From DATAUD01 sp036501665 (lineage in GTDB: Bacteria; Verrucomicrobiota; Verrucomicrobiia; Limisphaerales; Palsa-1400), in the NCBI GenBank assembly GCA_036501665.1, contig DASXZW010000106.1, positions 1-64,000 on the forward strand: DNA of 64,000 bases. The letters are read 5' to 3'. The notes under the pieces are model-generated. The model saw only the letters and a list, made by a program, of their open reading frames with translations, ran no database searches and was not told where the DNA came from. The position numbers were made by a program, and so were the translations under genes. Positions 15,555-24,539 of this stretch are shown here, one piece after another. Each line of letters starts with the position of its first letter. The first letter of the stretch is position 1.

Positions 15555-15793
15555 GGTTTGTCCAGAATCGCTGAAATAGCCTGAAATATCGAACATTAAC
15601 GAATTCTGCTGATACTTACACACTTGCGAGGATTTGGGGATCAACAACCTTACGAGTTTTGTCCAATATTTCCTATCCAAGGCCAAGCTGTTGGAATTCT
15701 GCAACTCAATCCATAAAACATTCCCAAAAAATTACACACAAACACGTTGCAAGAAAAACAGAACTATTCCGAAAACAAAATTCTGGACAAACC
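15555..15793. mobile_element. 239-base MITE-like element with 14-base perfect inverted repeats
   Basis: ggtttgtccagaat (15555-15568) is repeated as its exact reverse complement attctggacaaacc (15780-15793). The 211 bases between are AT-rich and carry no credible gene. No target-site duplication was seen (flanks gggtc and tagcc), so this could be an old insertion, a protein-binding array or a long RNA stem rather than a transposon relic. Confidence 0.4.
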
Positions 15794-16020
15794 TAGCCTA
15801 CAAAAAGGTGGAAACCGGAAACATTAAAAATGGCTCAAAACCGAGTCATGTGACCCAAAACCGCCCAATTTCCGATGCGGTTCAGGCGGCCTTAAACTGC
15901 CGTTAATCGGCTTTTCAATCCCGAAAAAAGGCCGATCAAAAACCTTTGCCAATAAGGTGTAACCCCAATTGCTGCCATTCAGAGTTAATGGCAAACTGGG
16001 ATCGTTGTTTGGGGGATATG
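15794..16020. other. Spacer before terminator and tRNA, no gene seen
   Basis: AT-rich on the left, with many A-runs, becoming mixed to the right. Short complementary strings occur (ggcggccttaaactgccg and taatcggctt with aaggccgatc), so a structured transcript is possible. No reading frame has protein-like composition. Confidence 0.35.
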
Positions 16021-16062
16021 AACCCGCCCGGTGTTTGGTTGCGCCAGGCGGGTTTCTCTTTT
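16021..16062 (+). terminator. Rho-independent terminator
   Basis: aacccgcc (16021-16028) pairs with ggcgggtt (16047-16054), followed by tttctctttt. This is a standard terminator closing whatever plus-strand transcript leaves the island, and it insulates the tRNA gene 90 bases further on. Confidence 0.75.
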
Positions 16063-16149
16063 GCAGCGCGGTCCCGGACCGGCATATATTACCCGCATAT
16101 ATATTTGGCTGGTCAAAAGCCGCCAGAAAACCGTAGCGTGGACAAGGCA

Positions 16150-16224
16150 GGGCGCTTAGCGCAGCGGTAGCGCAGCAGCTTTACACGCTGTTGGTCGGGG
16201 GTTCAAATCCCTCAGCGCCCACCA
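16150..16224 (+). tRNA. tRNA-Val (anticodon UAC), CCA encoded
   Basis: A full cloverleaf is visible. The acceptor stem is GGGCGCT with AGCGCCC, the D stem GCGC/GCGC, and the anticodon stem GCAGC/GCTGT around TTTACAC (anticodon TAC). The variable loop has five bases, the T stem is GGGGG/CCCTC and the T loop TTCAAAT. Discriminator A and CCA are encoded. It marks the right edge of the AT-rich island, which lies on its 5' side. Confidence 0.96.
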
Positions 16225-16238
16225 TTTCAAATCCGCAC

Positions 16239-16657
16239 TCATCCCTCTGCCCTTCGGTTCAAAACAAGCAAAAACCTGTGGCTATTGCAAATGATGTTGG
16301 TGGCGATTGACGTCCAACTGCTCAGGGGTAGAGCCAGGTTCGTACTCAACAAAACGACATAGTTGCTGCCGGGCAGACCATCCGACCCGTTTAAGATAAG
16401 GTCCGACCCGGAAAAAGTCGCCGATCCGAATTGCGGTTCATTGCTACGCGGCGACATGGGTTGTGTCAGGGTTGCTGGGCCGAAACGAGAATCGCACCAA
16501 ATCTCACTCTGTCTTTACGCGGTAATAGCGCCCTGCTGACGCTGGGCTGCTGTATCGAGAACTTCAATTGTATTAGTGACACCGAATGAATTGGTCACCA
16601 GGGGGATCCAATCAACGAGATTGGAGGATATGTCAATAACCCCAGGTTTCCCCCGTT
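16239..16657 (-). pseudogene. Decayed C-terminal fragments of verrucomicrobial surface proteins
   Basis: On the minus strand the region reads as pieces of secreted-protein tails. Near 16600 is a stretch resembling NLVDWIPLVTNSFGVTNTIE, leading by a frameshift into RYYRVKTE and a stop. Then comes SGSDLILNGSDGLPGSNYVVL followed by STNLALPLSSWTSIATN. Such 'STN-x-ALPL--W' tails end many secreted proteins in this phylum, and a related tail is present in the gene at 19608-20084. Frames are interrupted and no N-terminus remains. A further fragment (SKIGAFEYTFPTF) may extend it toward 16760. The rest of 16658-16802 shows no gene. Confidence 0.45.
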
Positions 16658-16802
16658 TCGCCGAGAAGAATAAGCTTCACACCAATGTCATTCACCGAGA
16701 GATTGTTAAATGTCGGAAAGGTGTACTCAAATGCGCCAATCTTCGACGCAGAGCAAAAGCAGCCCGGCGTGACGGGCGGGCTGTTGCCCTGTCCAAGTTT
16801 AT

Positions 16803-17654
16803 GTGAAGCTGTTCGCACTCAAACCCCTGTTGCGGAATCGATTTTTGGAAAGCAGAGGACTCACGCTTGTTGAACTTCTTGTGGTGATGAGCATCATCGC
16901 CATTTTGGCGGCGCTTTCGGGGGTTGCGCTTTCCAAGTCGAAAGGCGTTGCGCGCAAAGTCACCTGTGAGGGGAACCTTCGCCAGATAGGCATTGGCATT
17001 TCGGAATTCGCAGGTGATTTTAATGAGTATCCGCTGGGCGATAATCAACGGGGATTCGCTCAAGGTTTGTATCCAGAATGTGGCAGTTGCTGGTATGACG
17101 CGTTAAATCGTAATTGCCTTCATTTGCCTCCGCTTCAGGAGAACAACCTTGGTTTTATTATACCTCCTGTTTTGGGCATGTGGCATTGTCCCTCAGCACA
17201 GCGACCGACGGCGTGGGACCAGGACGTTTACAGGAAAGGATGGCTTTGGGTGGAATATGGGTACAACGAGCACGGTTTGGGAGATCACAATGATGCAAAT
17301 CTCGGCCTGGGTCAGGTCAAGGGTTCGACGAATCGGCTTGATTATAGGCCGACGCCTGACAAAGACGTCGTTTCGCCAAGCGACATGATCGCCGCGGGAG
17401 ACGGGATCATTGGCTGGGGCACGAACTATTTGGATGGCAGTGATGACATTGGGATTGTGGCGCGAGCCGGCGGGCCTCAACGGTTTAATGAAACACAAAC
17501 AGTGCTACTTCGCCACAATGGCTGCGTGAACATGGTGTTTTGCGACGGCCACGTGGAATCGCCTAAAGCCGCCGCGCTGTTCAGCCTGACGAATTCCGCT
17601 TCTTTGGCCCGCTGGAATAAGGACCATCAGCCTCACTCGGAATTACTTTACTGA
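16803..17654 (+). CDS. Prepilin-like protein with H-x9-DG C-terminus
   Basis: 283 residues with a type IV prepilin N-terminus. A basic leader ends in G19, cleavage would fall before LTLVELLVV, and Glu is at the fifth mature residue, followed by a long hydrophobic helix (SIIAILAALSGVAL). The body contains CEGNLRQIGIGISEFAGDF, typical of the large DUF1559/pseudopilin families of Verrucomicrobia and Planctomycetes. The C-terminus has the HNGCVNMVFCDGHVE motif. It is expected to be exported by a type II/IV system and anchored in the envelope. Its exact role is unknown, as these proteins occur in dozens per genome. The start is GTG, since no ATG precedes the prepilin helix. Confidence 0.88.
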   Translation: MKLFALKPLLRNRFLESRGLTLVELLVVMSIIAILAALSGVALSKSKGVARKVTCEGNLRQIGIGISEFAGDFNEYPLGDNQRGFAQGLYPECGSCWYDALNRNCLHLPPLQENNLGFIIPPVLGMWHCPSAQRPTAWDQDVYRKGWLWVEYGYNEHGLGDHNDANLGLGQVKGSTNRLDYRPTPDKDVVSPSDMIAAGDGIIGWGTNYLDGSDDIGIVARAGGPQRFNETQTVLLRHNGCVNMVFCDGHVESPKAAALFSLTNSASLARWNKDHQPHSELLY

Positions 17655-17792
17655 GGAAAGGTGCTGACCGATCAGAGGAAAATCTAACTTCCTAAGCTTC
17701 CGGGCCAAGCAAGTGTCGAAGTGGAAGGGGGCAAAAACCGAGAAACTAATGGACTTTGGGGCGAAAATGGGTAGGTTCGGGAACCCAAGGGT

Positions 17793-18419
17793 ATGGAGCT
17801 GCAACCAGATCGGTCGATCATTACTCGCTACAGCTTGCTGAGCCGCCTGCAAGATTGGCAGGACAACAAGAGCTGGCAGGAATTCTTTGAGACTTATTGG
17901 CGGCTGGTTTATTCGGTGGCGCTTCGTTCCGGTTTGACCGAAATGGAGGCCCAGGAGGTGGTCCAGGAGACTTTCATTTGCGTCGCCAAAAGCATCCACG
18001 AATTCCGGCGCGACAGGTCGAAGGGCTCGTTCAAGGGCTGGCTGCGAAATTTGACGCGCTGGCGCATTGCGGATCAATTGAGGAAAAGAACTCGCGGTGC
18101 GAAGGCCGAATCACCAACGCCAACGGAAGATGCGACAAATCCTGAAAAAGGCGGCGGCGAGGACGATGCCGAATGGGACCTTGAGTGGAAAGAGAGCTTG
18201 CTCAAGAGCGCCATCGAGAGGGTCAAAGGCCGGGTCAATGCGGAGCATTTTCAGATATTCGACCTTTATGCGGTTCGGGGTTGGCCCGTGCGCAAAGTCG
18301 CCCAGGTCCTGTCCGTCAGCGTGCCAATGGTTTATCTGGCCAAGCATCGGGTGACGGCGATGATCAAACGCGAGGTGGAGGCCCTGGAGAAGGGAGAGCA
18401 GTTGCGTTTGCAGCCATGA
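17793..18419 (+). CDS. ECF-type RNA polymerase sigma factor
   Basis: 208 residues. Region 2 is visible as WQEFFETYWRLVYSVALRSGL, EAQEVVQETFICVAK and GSFKGWLRNLTRWRIADQLRKR. Region 4 is at the C-terminus (FQIFDLYAVRGWPVRKVAQ, then VYLAKHRVTAMIKREVEAL). The acidic, Gly-rich linker between them is variable. It ends in an ATGA overlap with a Ser/Thr kinase gene, so the two products are made together. The kinase probably controls this sigma factor, as proposed for planctomycete ECF-kinase pairs. The target promoters are unknown. Confidence 0.88.
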   Translation: MELQPDRSIITRYSLLSRLQDWQDNKSWQEFFETYWRLVYSVALRSGLTEMEAQEVVQETFICVAKSIHEFRRDRSKGSFKGWLRNLTRWRIADQLRKRTRGAKAESPTPTEDATNPEKGGGEDDAEWDLEWKESLLKSAIERVKGRVNAEHFQIFDLYAVRGWPVRKVAQVLSVSVPMVYLAKHRVTAMIKREVEALEKGEQLRLQP

Positions 18420-19408
18420 GCGACGCCTCAAATTCCCCCGACCCGCAACCTGCGAGGGAACCCGCGGCGCAACGGACGATTTCCATTCCCGAGCACGAGG
18501 TCATCCGGCAGATCGGACATGGCGCGAGCGGTGAAGTTTGGCTGGCCAGAAATTTTCTGGGTGTTTATCGCGCTGTCAAAATAATGCGCTTTCAAGAAGC
18601 CGGGCAGCAGCGGTCGTTCGAGAACGAATTTGCGGGAATCATGCGATTTGAGCCGATTTCCCGGTTGCACGACGGGTTGGTGGACATTCTGCAAGTCGGT
18701 CAAAACAAGGAACAAGGTTATTTCTATTACGTGATGGAATTGGCGGATTGTGTGCATGCGGGGCAAGCGATTGATCCGACTACGTATCTGCCGCACACGC
18801 TGGCGCAACACGTTCGCGAGCGCGGCCGTTTGCCGGCTCGTGAGTGCATTCGTTTGGGCGCGGCGATGGCCTCGGCGCTGGGGTTTTTGCATCGGCAGAA
18901 TTTGGTTCACCGCGATCTCAAGCCGTCAAACATCATTTTCGTGAACGGTTTTCCGAAGCTCGCCGATATTGGTTTGGTGACAGGGATGTCGGGCGAACAG
19001 GCGTATGTTGGGACGGAAGGATTCATCGCGCCAGAAGGTTCCGGAACGGCGCAGGCGGACATTTTTTCTTTGGGAAAAATCCTGTACGAGATGATCACGG
19101 GGCAGTCGGTCAGGGAATTTCCTGTTTTGCCCGCTGACCTGGGAACGGATGAAGACAGCCTGGAGTTGGCGCAATTCAGCCGGATCGTCCTGAAAGCCTG
19201 CCGCACGAATCCCCCTTCCCGCTACGATTCGGCGGATGATTTGATGACGGCGTTGCTTTCATTCCAATTCACGAACCGGGTGTATCGCTGGGGTTCCAAA
19301 AACCATCCCCTGGGCCGCTCGATTGGCCTTATCGGGGCGATTTCCGGTGCGGTTTTCGCGATTTATGTGGTTTGGCGGGTAGTTTCGCTTTTGCGACATA
19401 GCCCGTGA
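18416..19408 (+). CDS. Membrane-anchored Ser/Thr protein kinase paired with a sigma factor
   Basis: 330 residues from the ATG at 18416, which overlaps the sigma factor stop by four bases. The longer open frame to 18185 lies inside the sigma gene and is rejected. Kinase motifs: a glycine loop (IGHGASGEVWLA), catalytic Lys in AVKIM, HRDLKPSN, ADIGL (DIG in place of DFG) and a GTEGFIAPEG activation segment. The conservative DFG change leaves the metal-binding Asp, so activity is likely. A single C-terminal membrane helix (GLIGAISGAVFAIYVVWRVV) leaves almost nothing outside, so sensing must occur in the membrane or cytoplasm. Confidence 0.88.
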   Translation: MSDASNSPDPQPAREPAAQRTISIPEHEVIRQIGHGASGEVWLARNFLGVYRAVKIMRFQEAGQQRSFENEFAGIMRFEPISRLHDGLVDILQVGQNKEQGYFYYVMELADCVHAGQAIDPTTYLPHTLAQHVRERGRLPARECIRLGAAMASALGFLHRQNLVHRDLKPSNIIFVNGFPKLADIGLVTGMSGEQAYVGTEGFIAPEGSGTAQADIFSLGKILYEMITGQSVREFPVLPADLGTDEDSLELAQFSRIVLKACRTNPPSRYDSADDLMTALLSFQFTNRVYRWGSKNHPLGRSIGLIGAISGAVFAIYVVWRVVSLLRHSP

Positions 19409-19607
19409 TCGGCAACCTGAAATCAATTCGTTCCAAGTAAGATCAGCACTTCTTCGCTGACCAGTCACCGCAATACCCACTGTGGGCGGAAGTTGATTTG
19501 TCCTCCTGCTCCATTTAACCCCACAAAAAAGTTTAAAAAAACCTGAAAGATTCCCGCGCGAGCCACGAGTTATGATAAAGAACGAAATTTATTTAAGGAG
19601 CGCGAAA

Positions 19608-20084
19608 ATGAAAATTCCACTCAAAATTATGAAAAATGTAATTAGCGCCCGCGCTTGTTTTTGGTTTTTTGGCGGTTTGTGTCTTGTGATTGCGTGCCTA
19701 GGTTCGACCACCGTCCGGGCGCAAACCGCCAGTTATGTACTTGGTACGCGGACGCTTGCCGTTGTACCCGCTTCGGGGAGTTACAACGCCAATATTAACT
19801 TGCTTGGTCAGGAAATTACCGTCACGCAGGCGGCAACCCTCCCGCCGTCGCCGATGTTCACAGGTGCTCAGTGGCTCGGCGGCGGCGGGATTCAATTGAG
19901 CGGAACAACCAGCGGCGGTGCGACCTTAACGCTTCTCACGAGCACCGACTTGGGGCTGCCGTTGAATCAATGGACAATCTGTGGAACTGTCGCGAACGAG
20001 GCTGGAGGTTCGTTTCAATTCACTCCTCAACCCCCGACGAACGGCGTTCAACATTTCTACATCATCCGGTCTTCACAAAACTAA
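19608..20084 (+). CDS. Small secreted protein with verrucomicrobial surface-type tail
   Basis: 158 residues from the ATG at 19608, preceded by AAGGAG (19595-19600) at good spacing. An upstream in-frame ATG at 19572 lacks such a site. A signal peptide (residues about 12-40, ending TTVRA-QT) is followed by a short beta-rich domain and a tail, LLTSTDLGLPLNQW, then FQFTPQPPTNGVQHFYIIR, that matches the 'ST-L-LPL--W ... FY' ending common in secreted proteins of this group. No catalytic motif is present. Possibly a surface or matrix component. The following membrane protein gene starts 56 bases later. Confidence 0.65.
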   Translation: MKIPLKIMKNVISARACFWFFGGLCLVIACLGSTTVRAQTASYVLGTRTLAVVPASGSYNANINLLGQEITVTQAATLPPSPMFTGAQWLGGGGIQLSGTTSGGATLTLLTSTDLGLPLNQWTICGTVANEAGGSFQFTPQPPTNGVQHFYIIRSSQN

Positions 20085-20140
20085 TGCCTGCCCGGCAATG
20101 AATCCTTGCGAGGCATCGGGCGCTGTGATTTTTTAGTGGG

Positions 20141-22528
20141 ATGCTGCTCATTAGGCTGGCGCCGGTTGGCGTCTGCTTTTTACTCTGCTTTCTCCTGGCG
20201 CGAATCGCAGGCGGGCGGAACAAGATTGTTCGTGATTGGCGGTTGTATTGGACTTTTGCCGCGCTGGCCACGGGCGCCATTCTCATTCTCATCGCTGAAA
20301 TCGCCAGCGCATTCGATTCACTCGACCGCGCCGTCGTTACGGTGGCCTTGTTTGGAGTGGATGCCGCCCTGCTCTGCCTGGTTGTAGGCAAATTCAAGGC
20401 GGACATTCGCGAAATCCTCTTGGTCGGAAAAGAAGGCGGCGGAGTTGGCGCGTTGATACAGGTTGTCAAAACTGAGATCGCCGAACTCGATCGTCCGACG
20501 CGGTGGCTTTATGGTTTGGGTTTCGGATTTGCATTGTTACTTGGGATCATTTCGTCGCAGGCGCCGCCGTTTGTTTGGGACTGCAAAACGTATCACGTGC
20601 CGCGCATCCTGAATTGGGTGCAGGACAAAAGTCTGCGTCCTTTTCCCACCAGCGACATTCGCCGCGTCGCCTACGCGCCGGGCGCGGAAATTATGTCAAC
20701 AATTCTTTACGTTTTGGACGGTTCGGATCAGCCCATCAATCTGCCGTCCTGGTTTGCTGTCCTCACCTCCGCGATTCTCGCAAGTTTTGTGACTGAATTG
20801 CTTGCCAAGTTGTTCAGCGAGCGGACTGGGCGGGAATTTCCTCATGAGAAAGCGCGACTGGCTGCTGGCTTTGCGTTCCTTCTCGTATTGACAATTCCCG
20901 AAGGGTTGATTCAGGCGATTTCGACTGAAAACGATTTCGTCGCGGCGATGTGGAACCTTTCACTGGCGTGCATGACGATTCTTTTCCTGCGCGACAAGAA
21001 AAATATATTTTACGCAAGCGCAGTCGCCGTTTCCCTGGCGCTTGGCATTTGCACGAAGGTCACTACGTTTATCTCCGCGGCCCCATTCCTGGCGAGCGTG
21101 TTCGCTGTGATGGCGTTGCGGCGATCGTATGATTCGACATTGAAATTGGCAGCGTTGGTTCTTGTAGCTGTTGCGCTATTCAATGCGCCGTGGTGGATGC
21201 GGAACTATGATGTGTTTGGGCACATTCTCGGCCCGGCAAATGTTTCGGCGGAAAACGTCAATCCTTCGTTCAGTCCGGACCGCGATATCGCGAATATTAT
21301 TCGGAATCTCTCAATTTACACTTCGACTCCCTCTGCGACTGTGACCAAAGTGCTGAATAAGGCGGTGAGCGTTTTGGTATCGTTGACAGGGCGACCGCTC
21401 GCTGATCCCAGCAGCATTGTTCCTTATCGAGATCCTCACCAAGCCCTGGAATTCGCGTTGCCCGGGCCGTCCGATATTGGCGAAGGGAATGGGATTGGAA
21501 ATATTTCCGCATGGCTGATATTTGGATCTGCCCTGATCTTGGTGCGATTTCCCATGCGCAACGCTCTTGGGTTTTACGCGCTTGCCATTTGCGCGGGGTT
21601 TTTTCTGTTGTGCTCTTACCTGCGATGGCAGCCGTGGCTTTTCCGTTATCATATTACTTATTTTGTTTTGGCAATGCCGCTTGTTGCCATTGCGTTTGTG
21701 TCATGTGTCCGTAGCGCATTTATCGCAGCGCTTGCCGCGCTTTGCATGGTCAATTCTATTTTAATTCTGGGATTCAACACGGGATATCCCGTTTATGCTC
21801 CATTTTTAAAGTTGACTCGTGAGCAACACCAGTTCGGTTCGAATCAAAACTTGCGACGGCCCTACATCGCCCTCGCCGAAGACATTCTCCGGCGCGGTTG
21901 CACAAACGTGTTGCTGGACTGCGAAACTTACAATTTTGATTACGGTCTTTGGGTGTGCCTTAAGGATCGGGGGTATCTCGGAACAATCACGGAATTCATG
22001 GTCACGAATCAAACCGCTCCACTGATCGAGCCTGATGTCACTTCGAAGACCGCAATGGTTTTTATAGGAAATATTCCGCCGAACCGGCTTGCAGAGGACA
22101 TCGATGGAAGAATGCAGCCGTTGCTCGAAGTTGTGTATTTGGGATATTTCGGGAACGTCGCCGCGCAATATCCGTCAACGTTCCCGGGCAAATGGTGCAG
22201 ATTGCTTGGCCCGGAGAATTCGGCCGAGCTTTCGTTCACTTTATCCCAAACCGACGCAATCACTCCCGACAAACCCGCGAAATTTGAATTTTCCTGCAAA
22301 CCGGTTTCTTCCGACGGCCTTCCACTGACGAATAATGTTCTGCGTTTGGCTGTGGACAACCACGTTGGCGACGTCGATCTGCGAACTCGCACTATTGACT
22401 TGACTGCAATCGCCACGCAACCGTCCGCCGTCATCAGAACCGTGCTGCTTGATCCGCTTCCGACTAATTCCTACCCGGCATACCTTTCTGATATGAAGCT
22501 TTCCTGGGATTGGGCAAAAAAACCGTGA
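20141..22528 (+). CDS. Multi-pass membrane glycosyltransferase of the ArnT/PMT (GT39-like) type
   Basis: 795 residues with about a dozen hydrophobic helices. The first periplasmic loop carries the acidic signature FVWDCKTYHVPRILNWVQDKSL, with Asp, Tyr-His and Pro-Arg as in lipid-linked-sugar transferases that use polyprenyl-phosphate donors. The C-terminal 200 residues are soluble and beta-rich. The family role is transfer of a sugar from a polyprenyl carrier to lipid or protein outside the membrane. Acceptor and sugar cannot be told. Codon use and composition look native. Confidence 0.72.
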   Translation: MLLIRLAPVGVCFLLCFLLARIAGGRNKIVRDWRLYWTFAALATGAILILIAEIASAFDSLDRAVVTVALFGVDAALLCLVVGKFKADIREILLVGKEGGGVGALIQVVKTEIAELDRPTRWLYGLGFGFALLLGIISSQAPPFVWDCKTYHVPRILNWVQDKSLRPFPTSDIRRVAYAPGAEIMSTILYVLDGSDQPINLPSWFAVLTSAILASFVTELLAKLFSERTGREFPHEKARLAAGFAFLLVLTIPEGLIQAISTENDFVAAMWNLSLACMTILFLRDKKNIFYASAVAVSLALGICTKVTTFISAAPFLASVFAVMALRRSYDSTLKLAALVLVAVALFNAPWWMRNYDVFGHILGPANVSAENVNPSFSPDRDIANIIRNLSIYTSTPSATVTKVLNKAVSVLVSLTGRPLADPSSIVPYRDPHQALEFALPGPSDIGEGNGIGNISAWLIFGSALILVRFPMRNALGFYALAICAGFFLLCSYLRWQPWLFRYHITYFVLAMPLVAIAFVSCVRSAFIAALAALCMVNSILILGFNTGYPVYAPFLKLTREQHQFGSNQNLRRPYIALAEDILRRGCTNVLLDCETYNFDYGLWVCLKDRGYLGTITEFMVTNQTAPLIEPDVTSKTAMVFIGNIPPNRLAEDIDGRMQPLLEVVYLGYFGNVAAQYPSTFPGKWCRLLGPENSAELSFTLSQTDAITPDKPAKFEFSCKPVSSDGLPLTNNVLRLAVDNHVGDVDLRTRTIDLTAIATQPSAVIRTVLLDPLPTNSYPAYLSDMKLSWDWAKKP

Positions 22529-22547
22529 TCTAGCACGACAAAATAAC

Positions 22548-22559
22548 CGTTTACAAACG
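22548..22559. promoter_or_regulatory. Palindrome resembling a LacI-family operator before the GH3 gene
   Basis: cgttt-ac-aaacg is a perfect inverted repeat 50 bases before the beta-glucosidase start. LacI-family sugar repressors often bind GTAAACG-type palindromes, and a GH3 gene is a plausible target. No LacI gene is present in the window, so this is only suggestive. Confidence 0.3.
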
Positions 22560-22608
22560 TTTGCTGGCCATTTCTTAAGGCTCCTATATAAACTGTGACA
22601 ATAACACT

Positions 22609-24486
22609 ATGACGCACGCGACAGAATGCTCATCGCCAGAAAACGAAGTTCGTTCGACTCGCGCACACGCCGGCTTTTCAGCGCGCTCTGTCATCGTTTT
22701 ATTTTTGACAACTTGTGTCTTATGGGCATTTCCAAACAGGAGCTCGGCGCAGCCGTTGTCGAGCGACGAGGCTCAGATCAGCGCCCTGCTCTCTCAAATG
22801 ACCCTGGACGAAAAGATCGGCCAGATGACTCAGGCCGATTCCAAAGCGCTGGCAAACAAAGCGGATGTTCAGAAGTATTTTATCGGCTCGGTGCTCAGCG
22901 GCGGCGGAAAAGGTCCGGCTGATTTGAGCGCGAAGGGCTGGCTGGAATCGGTTCAGGATTTTGAATCATGGGCGCTGAAAACGCGGCTCGGAATTCCTAT
23001 TCTTTACGGGATTGACGCTGTTCACGGGCATAACAATGTCGAAGGAGCGGTGATTTTTCCGCACAACATTGGGCTTGGCGCGACGCGCAATGCGGCGCTC
23101 GTTGAAAAATCGGCGCGGGTCGTGGCGGAGGAAGTTGCGGGGACGGGAATTCAATGGGCGTTCGCGCCGTGCGTCGCGGTGGCGCGCAATGAGCGATGGG
23201 GTCGGACTTACGAGAGCTTCGGCGAATCGCCGGACCTGGTTTCCGAGATGGGCGCGGCGGTGGTTCGTGGCTTGCAGGGGCGGCGGTTGTCGTCAGGACC
23301 GGTTTCAGTTTTGGCGTGCGCGAAACATTTTCTTGCGGACGGCGGAACAACGAACGGCACCGACCAGGGCAACACGATTTGCGACGAGGAGACATTGCGT
23401 AAAATATTCCTTGCCCCGTACGTCGCTGCTGTAAAGGCCGGAGTTGGTTCGATCATGGTGTCCTACAGCAGTTGGAACGGGCAGAAGATGCACGGGAATA
23501 AATATCTTCTGACCGATGTGCTCAAAGGCGAACTGGGATTCAGGGGCTTCTTGATTTCGGATTGGGCGGCGATTGACCAGCTTTCACCAAATTATAAAGC
23601 CGACGTGGAAAAATCGATCAACGCCGGGCTGGACATGGTCATGGTTCCCAATGGCCCCGGAACGCCGAACAACTACATTGATTTTATAACCGACTTAAAG
23701 CAGTTGGTTGCGGAAGGAAAAGTTTCGCAGGAGCGGATTGATGACGCGGTCACGCGCATTTTGCGGGTCAAATTTGCGATGGGGCTTTTGCAGAGGCCGG
23801 CGGTCGATCCGAAATTAACCGAAGCTGTCGGGTCAGCGGCGCATCGCGCCGTTGCGCGGGAATGTGTCCGGCAATCGCTGGTTCTGCTTAAGAACTCGAA
23901 AAATGCGCTGCCACTCTCGAAAGATATAAAACATTTGCACGTCATCGGAAAAGGGGCGGACGATCTTGGAATTCAATGCGGCGGATGGACGATTAGCTGG
24001 CAAGGCGAGATCGGACAGAAAATTCCCGGCGCGACTTCCATTCTCGCAGCGATTCGAAGCACCGTTGGCGCGAGCGCGAACGTGACTTACTCTGTGACCG
24101 GTGAGAATTCGGCGGGGGCGGATGCGGTTTTGGTTGTGGCCGGAGAAACACCTTATGCGGAAACGAAAGGCGATCGGAAAAAATTGAGCCTGTCTGAGAG
24201 CGATCTGGCATTGATCGCCAAAGCGAAGGAATCAGGCGCGCCAGTCATTACAATGATCATTTCTGGTCGTCCGCTGGTGCTGGAAAACGCACTTGATACG
24301 AGTGATGCCATCGTGGCCGCATGGCTGCCGGGTTCTGAAGGTCAAGGCGTTGCCGATGTGTTGTTCGGGGACTACAAACCGACGGGCAAGCTGCCGCGTT
24401 CATGGCCGGCAAGTGACGAACAAATCTCAAATCCGTCCGCCGATGACAAGCCGCTCTTCCCCTACGGTTTTGGCCTGACTTATTGA
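22609..24486 (+). CDS. Secreted glycoside hydrolase family 3 beta-glucosidase
   Basis: 625 residues. After a basic N-terminus a hydrophobic segment (VIVLFLTTCVLWAF) and SSAQP mark export. The TIM-barrel domain starts at MTLDEKIGQMTQ and includes GIDAVHGHNN, GRTYESFGESP, KHFLADGGT and the nucleophile Asp318 in GFLISDWAAID. The C-terminal alpha/beta sandwich ends in FPYGFGLTY. The order is that of ExoP-type exo-beta-glucosidases acting on cello-oligosaccharides or beta-1,3-glucans, so it probably feeds on plant or fungal glucan outside the inner membrane. The C-terminal FN3-like domain of longer GH3s is absent. Confidence 0.93.
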   Translation: MTHATECSSPENEVRSTRAHAGFSARSVIVLFLTTCVLWAFPNRSSAQPLSSDEAQISALLSQMTLDEKIGQMTQADSKALANKADVQKYFIGSVLSGGGKGPADLSAKGWLESVQDFESWALKTRLGIPILYGIDAVHGHNNVEGAVIFPHNIGLGATRNAALVEKSARVVAEEVAGTGIQWAFAPCVAVARNERWGRTYESFGESPDLVSEMGAAVVRGLQGRRLSSGPVSVLACAKHFLADGGTTNGTDQGNTICDEETLRKIFLAPYVAAVKAGVGSIMVSYSSWNGQKMHGNKYLLTDVLKGELGFRGFLISDWAAIDQLSPNYKADVEKSINAGLDMVMVPNGPGTPNNYIDFITDLKQLVAEGKVSQERIDDAVTRILRVKFAMGLLQRPAVDPKLTEAVGSAAHRAVARECVRQSLVLLKNSKNALPLSKDIKHLHVIGKGADDLGIQCGGWTISWQGEIGQKIPGATSILAAIRSTVGASANVTYSVTGENSAGADAVLVVAGETPYAETKGDRKKLSLSESDLALIAKAKESGAPVITMIISGRPLVLENALDTSDAIVAAWLPGSEGQGVADVLFGDYKPTGKLPRSWPASDEQISNPSADDKPLFPYGFGLTY

Positions 24487-24539
24487 CTTCGCAAAGTCGA
24501 TTGAACCTTTTCTCGCCTCCCGCATTCCACTCAGTATAG

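Noticed and set aside
15465..15906. Short reading frames on both strands in the island (15465-15704 minus, 15634-15906 plus)
   Set aside because: AT-rich random frames crossing the inverted-repeat element, without start signals, protein-like composition or counterpart in cassette 1.
16150..16802. Classical integration of the island into the tRNA-Val 3' end
   Set aside because: The island lies 5' of the tRNA, no integrase gene is present and no repeat of the tRNA 3' end was found.
18185..18415. N-terminal extension of the second kinase
   Set aside because: It lies inside the sigma factor gene and translates to Arg/Gly-rich noise. The ATGA overlap gives a standard start.
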